DNA of 64,000 nt. Origin: Lytechinus variegatus (lineage: Eukaryota > Echinodermata > Echinoidea > Temnopleuroida > Toxopneustidae). Positions within the stretch are counted from its first letter, which is position 1. Each line of letters begins with the position of its first letter. The stretch is taken from the NCBI RefSeq assembly GCF_018143015.1, contig NC_054755.1, positions 12,874,124-12,938,123 on the forward strand, given 5' to 3'. The translations under genes and the position numbers were made by a program. The notes under the pieces are model-generated. The model saw nothing but the letters and a program-made list of their open reading frames with translations. It made no database searches and had not been told where the DNA came from. Below, piece after piece: positions 49,501-59,655 of this stretch.

Positions 49501-52500
49501 ACATCATTCAATTTCTTTTTGACTATGTAGGGACCACTAAACCTAGCTTTCAAGGGCTCACCTTGCAAAGGCAACAACACTAATACTTTGTCTCCAGGCT
49601 TGAAACTTCGCTCTTTTGCATTTTTGTCAGCGTGAGCTTTCATTTTTCCCTGCGACTCTTTCAAGTGTTCCTTAGCCACATCACAAGCTTTTGAGAGCCT
49701 TTCTCTAAACTTTGACACATAGTCTAGAAGGTTTACATCATCATCCTGAACCATAAACCTCTCTTTGATAAGCTTTAGAGGACCCCTAACCTCATGACCA
49801 TAGACCAATTCAAATGGACTGAAACCTGTGGACTCATTTGGGGAATCCCTAGTTGCAAACAGTAGGAATGAGATCCCTTTATCCCAGTCATCGGGATAGT
49901 CTTCACAATAAGCCCTAATCATGGTCTTCAAAGTCTGATGATAGCGTTCTAACGCTCCTTGGGACTGTGGGTGATATGCAGAGGACTTGATCTGCTTTAT
50001 TCCCAACTCCTTCATAACTTGCTGAAATATTCCTGACATGAAATTTGACCCTTGATCAGATTGAATTTCCTTCGGCAGACCGTACCTAGTGAAAAACTGC
50101 ACTAACGCCTGCACCACTGTCTTTGCAGTGATACTTCTCAAAGGTATCGCCTCTGGAAACCGTGTAGACAAGTCCATAATCGTCAGGAGAAATCTGTGAC
50201 CCGACCTCGTTCTGGGTAAGGGTCCGACACAATCAACAAGAACCCTAGTAAAAGGTTCATCAAATGCAGGAATGGGTATCAATGGAGCAGGCTTGATAGA
50301 AGGCTTTGCCTTACCAATAATCTGACATGTGTGACATGTCTTACAGAAATGCACAACATCTTTGTGCATCTTAGGCCAATAGAAATGCCTCATAATTCTA
50401 TCTTCTGTCTTCCGAATACCGACATGACCTGCCATAGGTAACTCATGAGCCATTTTCAGAATATCTGTGCGGTAACAAGGAGGAACTACAACCTGGTGAA
50501 TTATACACCAATCTTCATCAGCTGGTCTCCGGGGAGGTCTCCATTTCCTCATCAAAATGTCATCTTTGACATAAAAGCACTCAGGAACCTTATCAGCCTC
50601 AGCCTCAGAACATGCTTTCTGTGACAAGCTTTTTAATTCTGGGTCTGCCTGTTGTGCCTGTACTAGGGAGGATTTACTAAACAAACTATCATTGTTAGCA
50701 ACAGAGCCTTCAACACTATCCCCATTCAAATCCTTGAAAAAGGTTTCAGCTAACCAGACATCAGTACTCTCCTCTACATCAGCAGATTCCGCATCATCCT
50801 TTTCAGCTCTACGAGTCTGAGACCTAGTAACAACACAATCCGGGAAAATCCCTGGAAAATCTTCCTGCAACAATTCAGTTTCAGCTACCTCAACGGGCTT
50901 TTCCGAAACCACTGGAGATGCAACAACTTTATCTCCAGCCAAGTCGTTACCTAACAAGAAATCAACACCTTTCATGGGTAATTCTGGAACGACACCAACA
51001 GTCACAGGACCACTAACTAGGTCACACTTTAAGTCGACCTTATGCAAAGGAACCGACATGAAATTTGGGCCAATACCTCGAACTAAGACGTTGGCATTCT
51101 CTGAACTCTCCGGAGGAAGAGCCGAATCCCCTGGCACCATCAGGGACTGTGCAGCCCCTGTATCCCTAAGGATCACCACTGACCTACCAGCAGCACCAGT
51201 CGAACAAGGGGATACTTCACCAACATGCAAAAAACTTCTAAAAGTTTCATCAACCTGTTTGACTTTATCAGCAAATACCAGAGAAACACTCTCAACATCT
51301 TGATTGGGCTCTGATGGAACAAACTCCATCGAGGGAACACTTGTTTGCTTGACAAAACCCATGTCTTTCTTAGTTTTGGTTGGCATTCCAACCAATTTCC
51401 AACATGATTCTTTCAAATGTCCCGATTTATGACAATGAGTACAAATTTTGGAACTACGACTCTCAGACCGTTTGGTTGATTCTGTGCCCCCACTAGCCTG
51501 ATTCTTATTAGCGTCTTTGTCCTTGCTTGCATATTTTCCCTCACTAGGTTTATTGTGGGATTCAAATGACCCTTTACCTTTCTTTTTCCAATAATTCTTG
51601 AAAGGAGGCCTATCTCCACTACCTTTATGTGTGACCTCAAATTCATCAGCTACTATGGCTGCTTTACTGACTTCAGTAACTCTATGGTCATCTAAGTGAG
51701 ATTTAATGCCAAAAGGAAGACTCTTTTTGAATTCTTCTAGGAGGACAACTTCCCTAAGGTGAACAAAATCTTTGTCAACTTTCAGTGATCTGTACCACTT
51801 ATCGAACATCATTTCTTGTTCCCTAGCAAATTCAACATACGTCTGGCCTGTTTGTCTTTGCATGTTCCTAAATTTATGTCTGTACGCTTCTGGTACCAAC
51901 TCATATGCATTGAGAATTGTTTCTTTTACTGTAGCATAGTCACATGATTGCGTTTCAGAGAGCGAAGAATAGACTTTTGCAGCCTTTCCAACAAAAACGC
52001 TTTGGAGGAGAAGAGTCCAGTATTCCTCGGGCCAATTTAGTCTCTTGGCCACTTTTTCAAATGACACAAAATATGTATCAACTCCCTCTTCATCAAATTT
52101 TGGCACAAGGCGAATATTTTTCGCCACATCAAAGCCTTGGGGAAATTTATCTTTAACAGAGTTAGTATTAGTATTTGCATGAGCTAACTCCATTTCTTTC
52201 AACTTTAACTGGTACTCCAATCTCATTTTCTCCATTTCAATGTTTTCTCTGATTCTTTCCTTTTCAATGTTTATTTTCTCCTTTTCAAGGTTGATTTTCT
52301 CCTTTTCCAATTCAATGTTTGCCAGTTGGATCTGAGCATCCTCTGACATATTGATAGAAGTTTCAGGCTCCTCTGTAAGCTTCATGTGACTAGCTAACAA
52401 GTCAATTATCTCTGCCTTCTTTAAACCTGGGGCTAGAGATACACCCAAATGATCACAAACTGTTATCAAATCATCTTTCTTCAGTGACTTCAAATGATCA

Positions 52501-55500
52501 TATGACAATTCTGTCATTGCAAGAAATTCTTCAACATCAAATGTAGCCATAGTGAATATACACAAATACAAGCAAGTAATAACACAGTACAGTATATTCT
52601 AGAACTTTCCAAAATGTTTCCAATTCAAATTGGCTTTTGTTTCAAATTGACTTTCGTCTCAAATTGGCTTTCGTTTCCTGAAAAACTGGTTTTAGTTTCA
52701 AATTGGCTTATACAAATTTGGTTTTTGTTTCCCGGACAAGCCCCCAAAATTATTTGTTACGATACTGCAACAAATAACAAGTAAATTTGATTTTTAATTT
52801 TCTCTTTTTTTATTACAGGAAATAATTATACATAAATAAAACAAATAATGATCTTACATAAATCTCTTGAAGTGTCCGATGTAAAATCCCGAAGTAATGA
52901 TACTATATCCAAGTAATAATCCAAATGATAAAATCCCAGTTGACTGGCGAAAATTCACAATGATGGCGATGATGAAACTGATGTTGAAGTCCGATGAATA
53001 ATAAGAGTCACTGCAACGAGTTGAAATGTCCGTGAAGACGATGTTGATGATGATTAACAGTCAATTTCAGCAATCCATGGGTTGAAGCGTGTTCATTGAA
53101 CAGGTTGATGATGTTGATGAGAACTGATAATTTCTCAAAATAACTGCAAACAGTTCATTGATGCATAAACTACTCTGATCTGATCTGGTGAAGTGATCTC
53201 ATATGATGTGATGTGATCTCCTGCTCTCATATGATGTGATGGTGTGATCTAATATGATGTGATGATGTGATGATAATCTTGAAGAATCCGCCAGCTTTAT
53301 AGAGTTTGCAGCTATTCTTCTAGAATTCTCTATTAAGGAAGGTTCTAGCATTTTCTTTAAAAAACTTTCTCCCTTCAGGAGCAGTCAAAATCCAGAACAC
53401 TACCGAATGACCTCATTGAAATCAAGAGTGTCAATAACATAGCTAAGCCTATTGTTCCTAATCTCTATTCAGAAATAACAATACAACTCCTTGGCCTTTT
53501 AAATAGGCAAGGCCTGCATAATAAAAAGACATTCTTGAATGTTCTTTACAATTCTTGGCTAACCTTAAAGGGAAATAACTAATAGATGAATGTAATTGCT
53601 TTTACAATTCTTCTAAAATTATTCTTATATATAACAAAGTTAAAAGACTAGTCTACAAGCACAGACTCATATTTGACACTTCAACCAATAACATGTCTAG
53701 AGTAAAGACTAGATGCCAGACTCTGTCTGTGTCAAATAAGAGCCAGGTACAGTTCATAGTGAATCTAGTTTCACTACTTCAGTCTCTGCTTAATGCACTA
53801 TGCAACTTGCGAAAACCTAGGGTCTGTGCCTGCAGAATGTTTAAAGACCAGCCCTGGAGACAACAAAGAGCCCTGTCTTACAGAGAGTTATGATTGATCC
53901 GATCAATCGTAACTCTATGGAAATCCATCAGTGTCATAATGTTTTTCTACGAAAAAAATGCACAATGTCCTTTGTATGTAAAGAAGAAGCACAGTAAATT
54001 TATAAGAAAACAATGAATGCATGAATATGCATCATAGTTAGAAAATATTTTGAACAAACATGCAAAATAGATGTAGACGTCGCTGGCCGTCTATATTTGC
54101 AATAGATTGGATCAATCATAACTCTTTGTAAGATGGAGCCAGCTATGCGTTAGATTTTCTGTGAATTGGCTTGAAATCGCAGACATGTATAATGTATATG
54201 ATAATAGGCTGTAAAATAAGTGTTAAGAGATTTAGGGTGATGAGCATGAGTCCCAAAGAAGGGAATTTTTAGCTGCTAGAGAAAAAATACTAATAGATTC
54301 TGTGTGAATCACTTAAAGTCAGCTCTCTCTCTCTGTCTTTAGGATCTCAAAGGTCAGTTTACAGGGAACACTCTGTTAGATAGGATGGTTGGAGCTAACT
54401 TTTATCTTGTCCCATCAGAGTGCTCATTTCAGAATGAGATCTATCCCAGAATGCAACAGCTCCGAAAACATATAATGTAAGTAATCACTTGTAATTAATT
54501 TTAAAGCCAGAAAATCACTATTCCACAGCATTATTGAATTTTGGAGAGTAACAAGATTTTCAACACTTGGGGGTGCTAGCTTACATTCTCACCATTTTTT
54601 ACTTTATTATTCATGAGATCTGTTTAAAAAATGTAGGATATTACAGCAGAAATCTGACATGATATCTCCATGCATTGGGAGATTTGCTGGATTTGATATA
54701 TTTGAAAGTTTAGAGTTTTTTGTTATCAGACTTCTTTATTTCAACAGTTTTCAAATACCCTTTTCTTTCAATTTTGAATCATGGATTGATTTTTCTGAAG
54801 CAATATGCTTTAACAATTTTTTTTCAATATTTTTATGTTTAAAGAGAATTGATTTCTTGAGGATTTATTCATTAAAATGTTTTCCTTCATCATTTGACTT
54901 ACAAGGGAGACAACCGGGAAGAAGTGTTACTCTATACCTCTTGGTGGTTCAAGCTCCATCGGTGTTTGGGGTTATATCGACTGTTTTAATGAACTCATGA
55001 AGCAGGTAAATAGGGCCTCAAATAATCAATTTCTACTGTCCTCAAATTTATGTAGATATTTTCCCTTATGAACTCATTTTATTGATTATCATCAAGAAGG
55101 ACTATTTGGTCCTCAGGCAACCGAGAAAAATTTCTTGATTTGTTCCCCTGCATGGTCAAATAATTCGTTTATATCTAAGTAGTGCTATAATGTTCATATA
55201 GATCTAGTAGGCCTACATAGATAGCAGGAGCCGTGGAACCGGGGGAAGGGGCTCCAGCCCCTCACTCTTTAGAATAAACGTTAACCAAAACATAAAAATG
55301 ATCATCTGATTGTGTAGTGTTGGGGGGGGGCAGGGTCAGTCTCCCATTTTTTTGCTCAGGCCCCCATCAACTTTCAAAACTGTCCCATGGCCCCTATATC
55401 AACTTTTGCTTTATTTTCCAGTTTTTTAAAACACATAGAGAAACATTTTGTTTATTGTGTGCTACATAAGTAATCTAGTACCATGATCCAATAACCGGAT

Positions 55501-58500
55501 AATAATTACAATATAAAGTGCTTAGAAACAAGAAGTATGAACTATATAAATGTATAAATGTAACTATTAGTATTAGTATTAACCGGTGTGTTGGCTCAGT
55601 TGGTAGAGTGTCTGTCTCACAACCGGGAGGTCGGGGGTTCAAACAAACCCCGGCCGCGTCAGACCAAAAGACGTTAAAAGATGGGAGTTGCTGCTATCCT
55701 GTTTGGCGTTCAATGATTAAAGGGATAGAGCCTCGTCGATCTGGCGCTGCACAGTGGCTGCCGGGCCCACGATCAGTTGGGCAAAGCAAATTTTTGGAGT
55801 ATTTCATTTCATGTCAATTTCGAACAATATATTATGGATTTTCATTTTTTTTTCATTTTTCATTATTATTCATATTACTAGAACATAAATATTTTTTACT
55901 GTACAGGGATTACATGAGAAGTTCACTGATATTGTTGTAGCATCAGGGAGCACTGGAACTGTTACTGGCCTTGCTATAGGAAACCACCTGACGGGAAACA
56001 AAGTCAAGTAAGTTTGATTGATAATCTACGGGCACAGACTCTGTTTGAAACTTTGATCCTCTAGTGGGTCGTCTCAGAAGACCAACACATATAAAACTTG
56101 TTTTTTCAATTTCATTGCCTTCATCATACTAGAGTCATTGTACATGTAGGCTGCGCGTGCTCAGACCACTTGACTCGAGAGAAGGATTTGCAATGCAGAC
56201 TAGCAAAGTGATACATTTTTTTAAATGGTTGCTTTTGAAAAGAAAATCATCCTCAGTCTCATTGGCGGATCCAGGGGGGGGGGCACAACCGGCCCGTGCC
56301 CTTCCCCGTTTGAAAGGCACAATTAAAATTTGTGATGTAAAAAATGCCATTATAACAAGAGTGTACGTACCCCTCCCCCCTTTCGAAAGTGAAGACCTTC
56401 TTTTTGCCTGCTTGTCAGATGTTTTCGTGGACGAAATCCCCTTTTTTGGGGGTTGAAACCTTTTATTCTTTTTTTTTTGGGGGAGAGGCTTGTTAAATTT
56501 GCCCTCCCCCCTTTTGAAAAAATCCTAGATCTGCCCCTGCTCAGTCTTTTCATCATCTTTGACCTATCAAGATCAAACGCAAGAATGAATAAAAAAAAAA
56601 GTGAAATCAGACATGAAACATGAAGAGAGGCGGAAGCTAAGATATTTTGAGCTCTGATTGGATAGCGGTAAACCTGGGCTTGGGCCATTCTCTTTAAAAA
56701 TCATTTATCTTTCAGAGTTCATGGTATGGCGGTCATCGCCGATGCCGCTTACTTCCACGAGGAAGCGGATGCGATCTTGAGAGACCTAGGTTTGCAGGGA
56801 AGTGATGGGTCATCGGGGGTCAAGGCTGCGGACATTATGGACATCGTCGAGGGAGTAAAGGGCATTGGCTACGGTCTCTCAACGCCAGAGGAATTAGGTA
56901 ATCATTATTATAGCTCACTGGGCATCTAAGTTGTCTCTCCTCGTTTATCAAGTTGCCATGTTTCTTGGTGTACTGAATGTTTGATTTGATTTGAGTTTTA
57001 AACTTGAGCAATTGTACAAGTAATTCATTCAATATCTTTTAATATAGAGAAGTCAGCAGGGCTCCAAGATGAGATGGTATGTAGGGATGCACATTATCTT
57101 TTTATTGTAAAGATTCTGTTTTTTACATTCATTAACACATTATTGCATAATTACATAATACAACAATTAATCCATAACTTTTTGAACACTGTATCTGTGT
57201 ATACAACAAAAGTTTATTTACAGATATAAATGCAGCTATCTAAACAGGGTAACATGCACCTACTAAGTGCTATTTTCTTCTGTGGTAGCCTGTAAAAAGA
57301 TACAAATTACTTCAATCGTAGTATAAATTTGTCTAACTTTGACATTTTAATAACAAATATATTTCCAGAATCAAACAAAAAAAACTAGCACAGATACAAG
57401 ACCTGACCACACCTGACCACATATGACAACAAACTACTGCTTTCTCTTGGTATCTTTAGAATGTATTCAAGACGTTGCCATGACAACAGGTCTTCTGGTA
57501 GACCCATGCTATACGGGGAAGGCTACATACCACACCATGAAACTGATGAAGGAAAACCCTGGTAGATTCAAGGGGAAGAAGATCCTATTTATACATACAG
57601 GTAAGCGCTTAACCCTTTGAGTTCTGAATTCTGTAATTCCTGTAGCCTTGTCCGAGGACCACCCAGTTACAGTAGGCAATAGGTTAACCCCCTTGACTGT
57701 AATTTTGATAAGCTTTGCTAGTTTAACATGTAAAGGTAATTAAGTATTGCAATTTGGATGAATTGGGACTAAGATATGCACACACATGTTCTTACAAACT
57801 CTGTTGTAGCCTACAATAGAGGTCATAGTGTAAAAGCTATTTGAATGAAATACTTGGTCTATATGCATCTAAAATATAATCAGTTGGCCTCATACCCAGA
57901 GAGTATCACTTTGGCTAAAACTCATTTGGTATTCTATCAATTTAATAGGTCAGATTGAAGTTTGGTCTACCGAACACTTAACTTTTTAGATGCACTTGCC
58001 CTGTTGGGCAAGTAAATTTTTAAAAATAGTTGGAATATACTTGCCCAAAAATCTATTTCACTTGCCTAAAAAAATCCTTGAAAAAAAGTTTTACTTATTC
58101 TAAAGAAAATATTATAGTTTTGGAAAACATTGACCTTTTTTTTCTCTCTTTTGACATGAACTTATGTACCTTGTTCTTGCATTTCTTTTTTACAAAGTGA
58201 TTTTATCTTGCCCCCCATGACCAAATTTAGGGTCGGTATACCATATCGAACCTAATTTTGGTAATTCTACTGTGAGAATTTTGCTTGCCCAATTCAGGCA
58301 AGTAGTTTTGGTCTATACTCCAAAGCACTTGCCCGACTATAACTTTTACTTGCCCCGGGCAATCGGGCAAGTGCTTATGTAGCACCCTGCATAAACTAAA
58401 TAGTGTTTGACCAAGTGGATATCAAGGCCTTCCCACACCTTATGACTGGTCCACAATCCAATCATGGAACAAATTATATTTTGATTATTTTCTGAAAAAG

Positions 58501-59335
58501 TGAATGAAAGAATCTTTATTTGAGGTTCAGATTAACAGTAAGAATACTAATATAACAATTTTGGATGGTTGAAAACTTGTATTTTTTGAGTAAATGCCAA
58601 ATTGGTTTCAAATCATAGATAATCATCCAATTGCTAGGACGTCATTACGACTAGATATTCCATTTGCTTTTATTCTAATAAGGATGGTAGCATTATCGAA
58701 GATTTGAAAATGAGTATTTGTACGATTATTAAGAATTTTAAGTAGTAAGATGTGTGGTTTCTTAATATTTGTATCAAAATGCATTACATTTTATTCCAAA
58801 ATTGGAATTAACAGATTAATCATGAGGTGTGCAATGGCCTTTTTAAGACAAAATATCTAAAGTCCAACTAGAAATTTTGACAAAATTGCAAGCTAAATTG
58901 GCTATTTTTCCAATGGCTAAATGCCAATTAAACCAAATGGTTAGTAGATGTACTTGTTTTAAACGAGGATCAAACCTCGTGGGATGAGACCTGGAGCCGT
59001 AACACAAAGCTTAGCAATGATCGTATACTAATCAATCATGAAATCAAGGGTACGATTAATTGCTAACCTTTTTGTTACGGGATCCAGATGAAAATTTGAC
59101 TGAGCAGATGTCGTCTAATCATCAATTCACTCGGAATCGGAGAATGTAATTCTGAAGGAGACTCACCCCTGTTACGCCTTGTTTTTATTGTTATCATGGT
59201 ACCTTTGTGTATTCAGGAGGATGGTTCGATCTCTTCAGTGGTGTGATGTCGTCTGCTATCGATGGCAAGAGCTCTGCAGAAAACAAGGTCTACGATTGGA
59301 TGGAAATGACTGACAAATTGCCCTTTGACCAATAG
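43597..59335 (+). CDS. PLP enzyme, D-cysteine desulfhydrase / ACC deaminase family
   Basis: Nine exons: 43597-43683, 45403-45516, 45953-46111, 54343-54476, 54906-55005, 55907-56007, 56716-56897, 57460-57600 and 59217-59335. Phases join, giving 378 aa; bacterial members are about 330-340. Such enzymes are fold-type II PLP proteins that split D-cysteine to pyruvate, H2S and ammonia, or open 1-aminocyclopropane-1-carboxylate. Seen: [24 protein letters not shown] with the expected PLP lysine as Lys67, [25 protein letters not shown], the phosphate-binding SGSTGT (211-216), and near the end [13 protein letters not shown] and ILFIHTGGWFDLF. D-cysteine desulfhydrase is favoured over ACC deaminase, but I cannot separate them firmly. 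Intron 3 (8.2 kb) holds an antisense LTR retrotransposon. The ATG follows a CpG-rich segment. Confidence 0.93.
43900..45400. other. Intron 1 of the PLP enzyme gene
   Basis: No transposon ends or RNA genes are recognised; one long G run at about 45060. Confidence 0.5.
46360..46500 (-). mobile_element. Possible LINE 3' tail
   Basis: On the minus strand it ends GAATAAATCAAATCAAATCA, a short tandem tail usual for LINEs. No protein part is seen. Confidence 0.4.
46497..46572. repeat. (GAA)n / GAGGAA microsatellite
   Basis: Purine-rich triplet tract in intron 3. Confidence 0.9.
46778..47653 (-). repeat. LTR (3' LTR of the element)
   Basis: 876 bp, near-identical to 52755-53636. It contains an internal GATGTGATG-rich stretch, and on the minus strand a TATA-like box (CTATATAAAG) and an AATAAA near the far end. 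Confidence 0.93.
47654..47667 (-). other. Polypurine tract
   Basis: On the minus strand GGTGGGGGAGG directly precedes the 3' LTR, the usual plus-strand primer position. Confidence 0.75.
47862..52550 (-). CDS. Gag-pol polyprotein of the LTR retrotransposon
   Basis: One uninterrupted frame of about 1562 aa, read from the ATG at 52550 (MATFDVEEF); an earlier in-frame ATG at 52571 is possible. Order of parts, with rough residues: N-terminal SAP-like helix region (10-60), Glu/Lys coiled coil (85-130), gag core resembling a SCAN fold (150-300), a CCHC knuckle [14 protein letters not shown] (near 375), aspartic protease with DTGA (about 460-550), integrase zinc domain and catalytic core (about 700-930, [31 protein letters not shown]), reverse transcriptase (about 1170-1360, [22 protein letters not shown]) and RNase H to the end ([35 protein letters not shown]). 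Gag and pol share one frame. A host gene is ruled out by the flanking LTRs. Confidence 0.93.
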   Translation of the reverse strand: MATFDVEEFLAMTELSYDHLKSLKKDDLITVCDHLGVSLAPGLKKAEIIDLLASHMKLTEEPETSINMSEDAQIQLANIELEKEKINLEKEKINIEKERIRENIEMEKMRLEYQLKLKEMELAHANTNTNSVKDKFPQGFDVAKNIRLVPKFDEEGVDTYFVSFEKVAKRLNWPEEYWTLLLQSVFVGKAAKVYSSLSETQSCDYATVKETILNAYELVPEAYRHKFRNMQRQTGQTYVEFAREQEMMFDKWYRSLKVDKDFVHLREVVLLEEFKKSLPFGIKSHLDDHRVTEVSKAAIVADEFEVTHKGSGDRPPFKNYWKKKGKGSFESHNKPSEGKYASKDKDANKNQASGGTESTKRSESRSSKICTHCHKSGHLKESCWKLVGMPTKTKKDMGFVKQTSVPSMEFVPSEPNQDVESVSLVFADKVKQVDETFRSFLHVGEVSPCSTGAAGRSVVILRDTGAAQSLMVPGDSALPPESSENANVLVRGIGPNFMSVPLHKVDLKCDLVSGPVTVGVVPELPMKGVDFLLGNDLAGDKVVASPVVSEKPVEVAETELLQEDFPGIFPDCVVTRSQTRRAEKDDAESADVEESTDVWLAETFFKDLNGDSVEGSVANNDSLFSKSSLVQAQQADPELKSLSQKACSEAEADKVPECFYVKDDILMRKWRPPRRPADEDWCIIHQVVVPPCYRTDILKMAHELPMAGHVGIRKTEDRIMRHFYWPKMHKDVVHFCKTCHTCQIIGKAKPSIKPAPLIPIPAFDEPFTRVLVDCVGPLPRTRSGHRFLLTIMDLSTRFPEAIPLRSITAKTVVQALVQFFTRYGLPKEIQSDQGSNFMSGIFQQVMKELGIKQIKSSAYHPQSQGALERYHQTLKTMIRAYCEDYPDDWDKGISFLLFATRDSPNESTGFSPFELVYGHEVRGPLKLIKERFMVQDDDVNLLDYVSKFRERLSKACDVAKEHLKESQGKMKAHADKNAKERSFKPGDKVLVLLPLQGEPLKARFSGPYIVKKKLNDVNYVISTPDRRKSQRVCHVNMLKEYFEREASQPIGTTQVKEEEKNVNVHEEECYGKTDNELSYTDVSKNEPCGIKLSNSEMLGNMDEALKHLPEDQRNGISGLLREYENVCKDKPGRTPLTVHDVDVGDVRPIKQNPYRLNPSKLEMVNKEIQVMLDNDIIEPSQSSWSSPIVMVPKPDGSQRFCIDYRKVNAVTKTDSYPIPRLEDCIDRVGNSAYITKINLLKGYWQVPLTDRAKEISAFVTPEGLFQCKVMPFGMKNAPATFQRLTNQVIAGLDNCVVYIDDILIYSDTWNDHLNHLRALFDRLDKANLVVNLMKSEFAKAKVTYLGHVVGQGQVLPREAKIQAILDFPIPTTKKELLRFLGMSGFYRKFVPNFSTVVSPLTNLLKAKVKYVWSDECQRSFEKLKAILVNEPVLAAPNFTKPFKVAIDACDVGVGAVLLQEDEEGIEKPVCYFSKKLNRFQKKYSTIEKEALSLVLALQQFEVYLTNGEITVYTDHNPLVFLEKFKTKNQRLYRWSLMLQPFPLKIVHIKGKNNVIADALSRV
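52729..52746 (-). other. Primer-binding site, tRNA-Pro type
   Basis: On the minus strand TGGGGGCTTGTCCGGGAA lies 8 nt inside the 5' LTR. It differs at two positions from the proline-tRNA site known in murine leukaemia virus as I recall it. Confidence 0.7.
52755..53636 (-). repeat. LTR (5' LTR of the element)
   Basis: 882 bp, over 99 percent alike to the other LTR by eye. On the minus strand it carries a TATA-like CTATAAAGC that could start transcription. Confidence 0.93.
53649..53836. mobile_element. TA-type MITE, copy 2
   Basis: Begins TAGTCTACAAGCACAGACTC and ends GGTCTGTGCCTGCAGA; resembles the copy at 40363. The LTR element inserted 8 bp from its left end. Confidence 0.55.
55228..55395. 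mobile_element. G-rich MITE fragment
   Basis: CAGGAGCCGTGGAACCGGGG and GGGGCTCCAGCCCC resemble the small element at 33479. The right end CATGGCCCCTATAT is worn. It lies in intron 5 of the PLP enzyme gene. Confidence 0.45.
55586..55775 (+). mobile_element. tRNA-derived SINE, second family, copy 2
   Basis: Head GTTGGCTCAGTTGGTAGAGT, a box B region with GGGGGTTCAAACAAACCCCG, then AAAGATGGGAGTTGCTGCTA as at 11808. It lies in intron 5. Confidence 0.8.
56260..56539. mobile_element. hAT-like MITE with perfect 8-bp target duplication
   Basis: Ends CATTGGCGGATCCAGG and CCTAGATCTGCCCCTG; both flanks are CTCAGTCT (56252-56259 and 56540-56547). It lies in intron 6 of the PLP enzyme gene. Confidence 0.85.
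57985..58389. mobile_element. Repeat element with CTTGCCC inverted ends
   Basis: TGCACTTGCCCTGTTGGGCA at the left is matched in reverse by CGGGCAAGTGC near the right; ACTTGCC words recur six or more times. The right edge GTAGCACCCTG looks like a hAT terminus. It lies in intron 8. Confidence 0.6.
58390..59216. other. Rest of intron 8
   Basis: Degenerate TTTGGTCTA/CAAATGG words at about 58400-58950; otherwise nothing recognised. Confidence 0.4.
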
Positions 59336-59465
59336 GAGTCAAGAGAACATAAATATCGCTCTTCCTACTTTTGAGTTTGTTTGTGGGTATGCATGGTTAT
59401 TTTTTATTGGGAGGAGTAATAATAATAGTAATAATGATAGTAATAATATTGATAATAATGATAGC

Positions 59466-59655
59466 AGTATATTTACCCAGGGTAGCCACTTCAGTTCCGA
59501 AAACTGTTCTCCCAGTGGGCCCTGCTATTACCCTGACTTTAGCTGGGCTGCCTAGGTGCTCAAGCATTTTAGGAATAATCCTGCTGGGTACCCATTCACC
59601 CCACCTGGGTCGAGTGCCGCACAGTGTGGATAATTTCTTGCTGAAGGAACTAATA
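59466..59655 (-). mobile_element. SINE body fragment, reversed
   Basis: CCACCTGGGTCGAGTGCCGC and TTTCTTGCTGAAGGAA are the reverse of the 9745 SINE body. The tRNA head is absent. It lies in the 3' UTR of the PLP enzyme gene. Confidence 0.7.

Larger units (their letters stand above)
46778..53636 (-). mobile_element. Ty3/Gypsy LTR retrotransposon, Gmr1-like, looks whole
   Basis: A complete element of about 6.86 kb on the minus strand, inside intron 3 of the PLP enzyme gene and antisense to it. Both LTRs are present and begin/end TGTTA...TAACA, flanked by AAGT on each side (46774-46777 and 53637-53640). A primer-binding site, one long gag-pol frame and a polypurine tract lie between them. The LTRs differ by only about five substitutions and one short indel, so insertion is recent. 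The reading frame is unbroken; I make no statement on activity. Integrase comes before reverse transcriptase, the order of the Gmr1 group of Ty3/Gypsy elements described from deuterostomes. Confidence 0.93.

Noticed and set aside
48530-51303. Plus-strand and other-frame open frames inside the retrotransposon
   Set aside because: Shadows of the minus-strand gag-pol frame.
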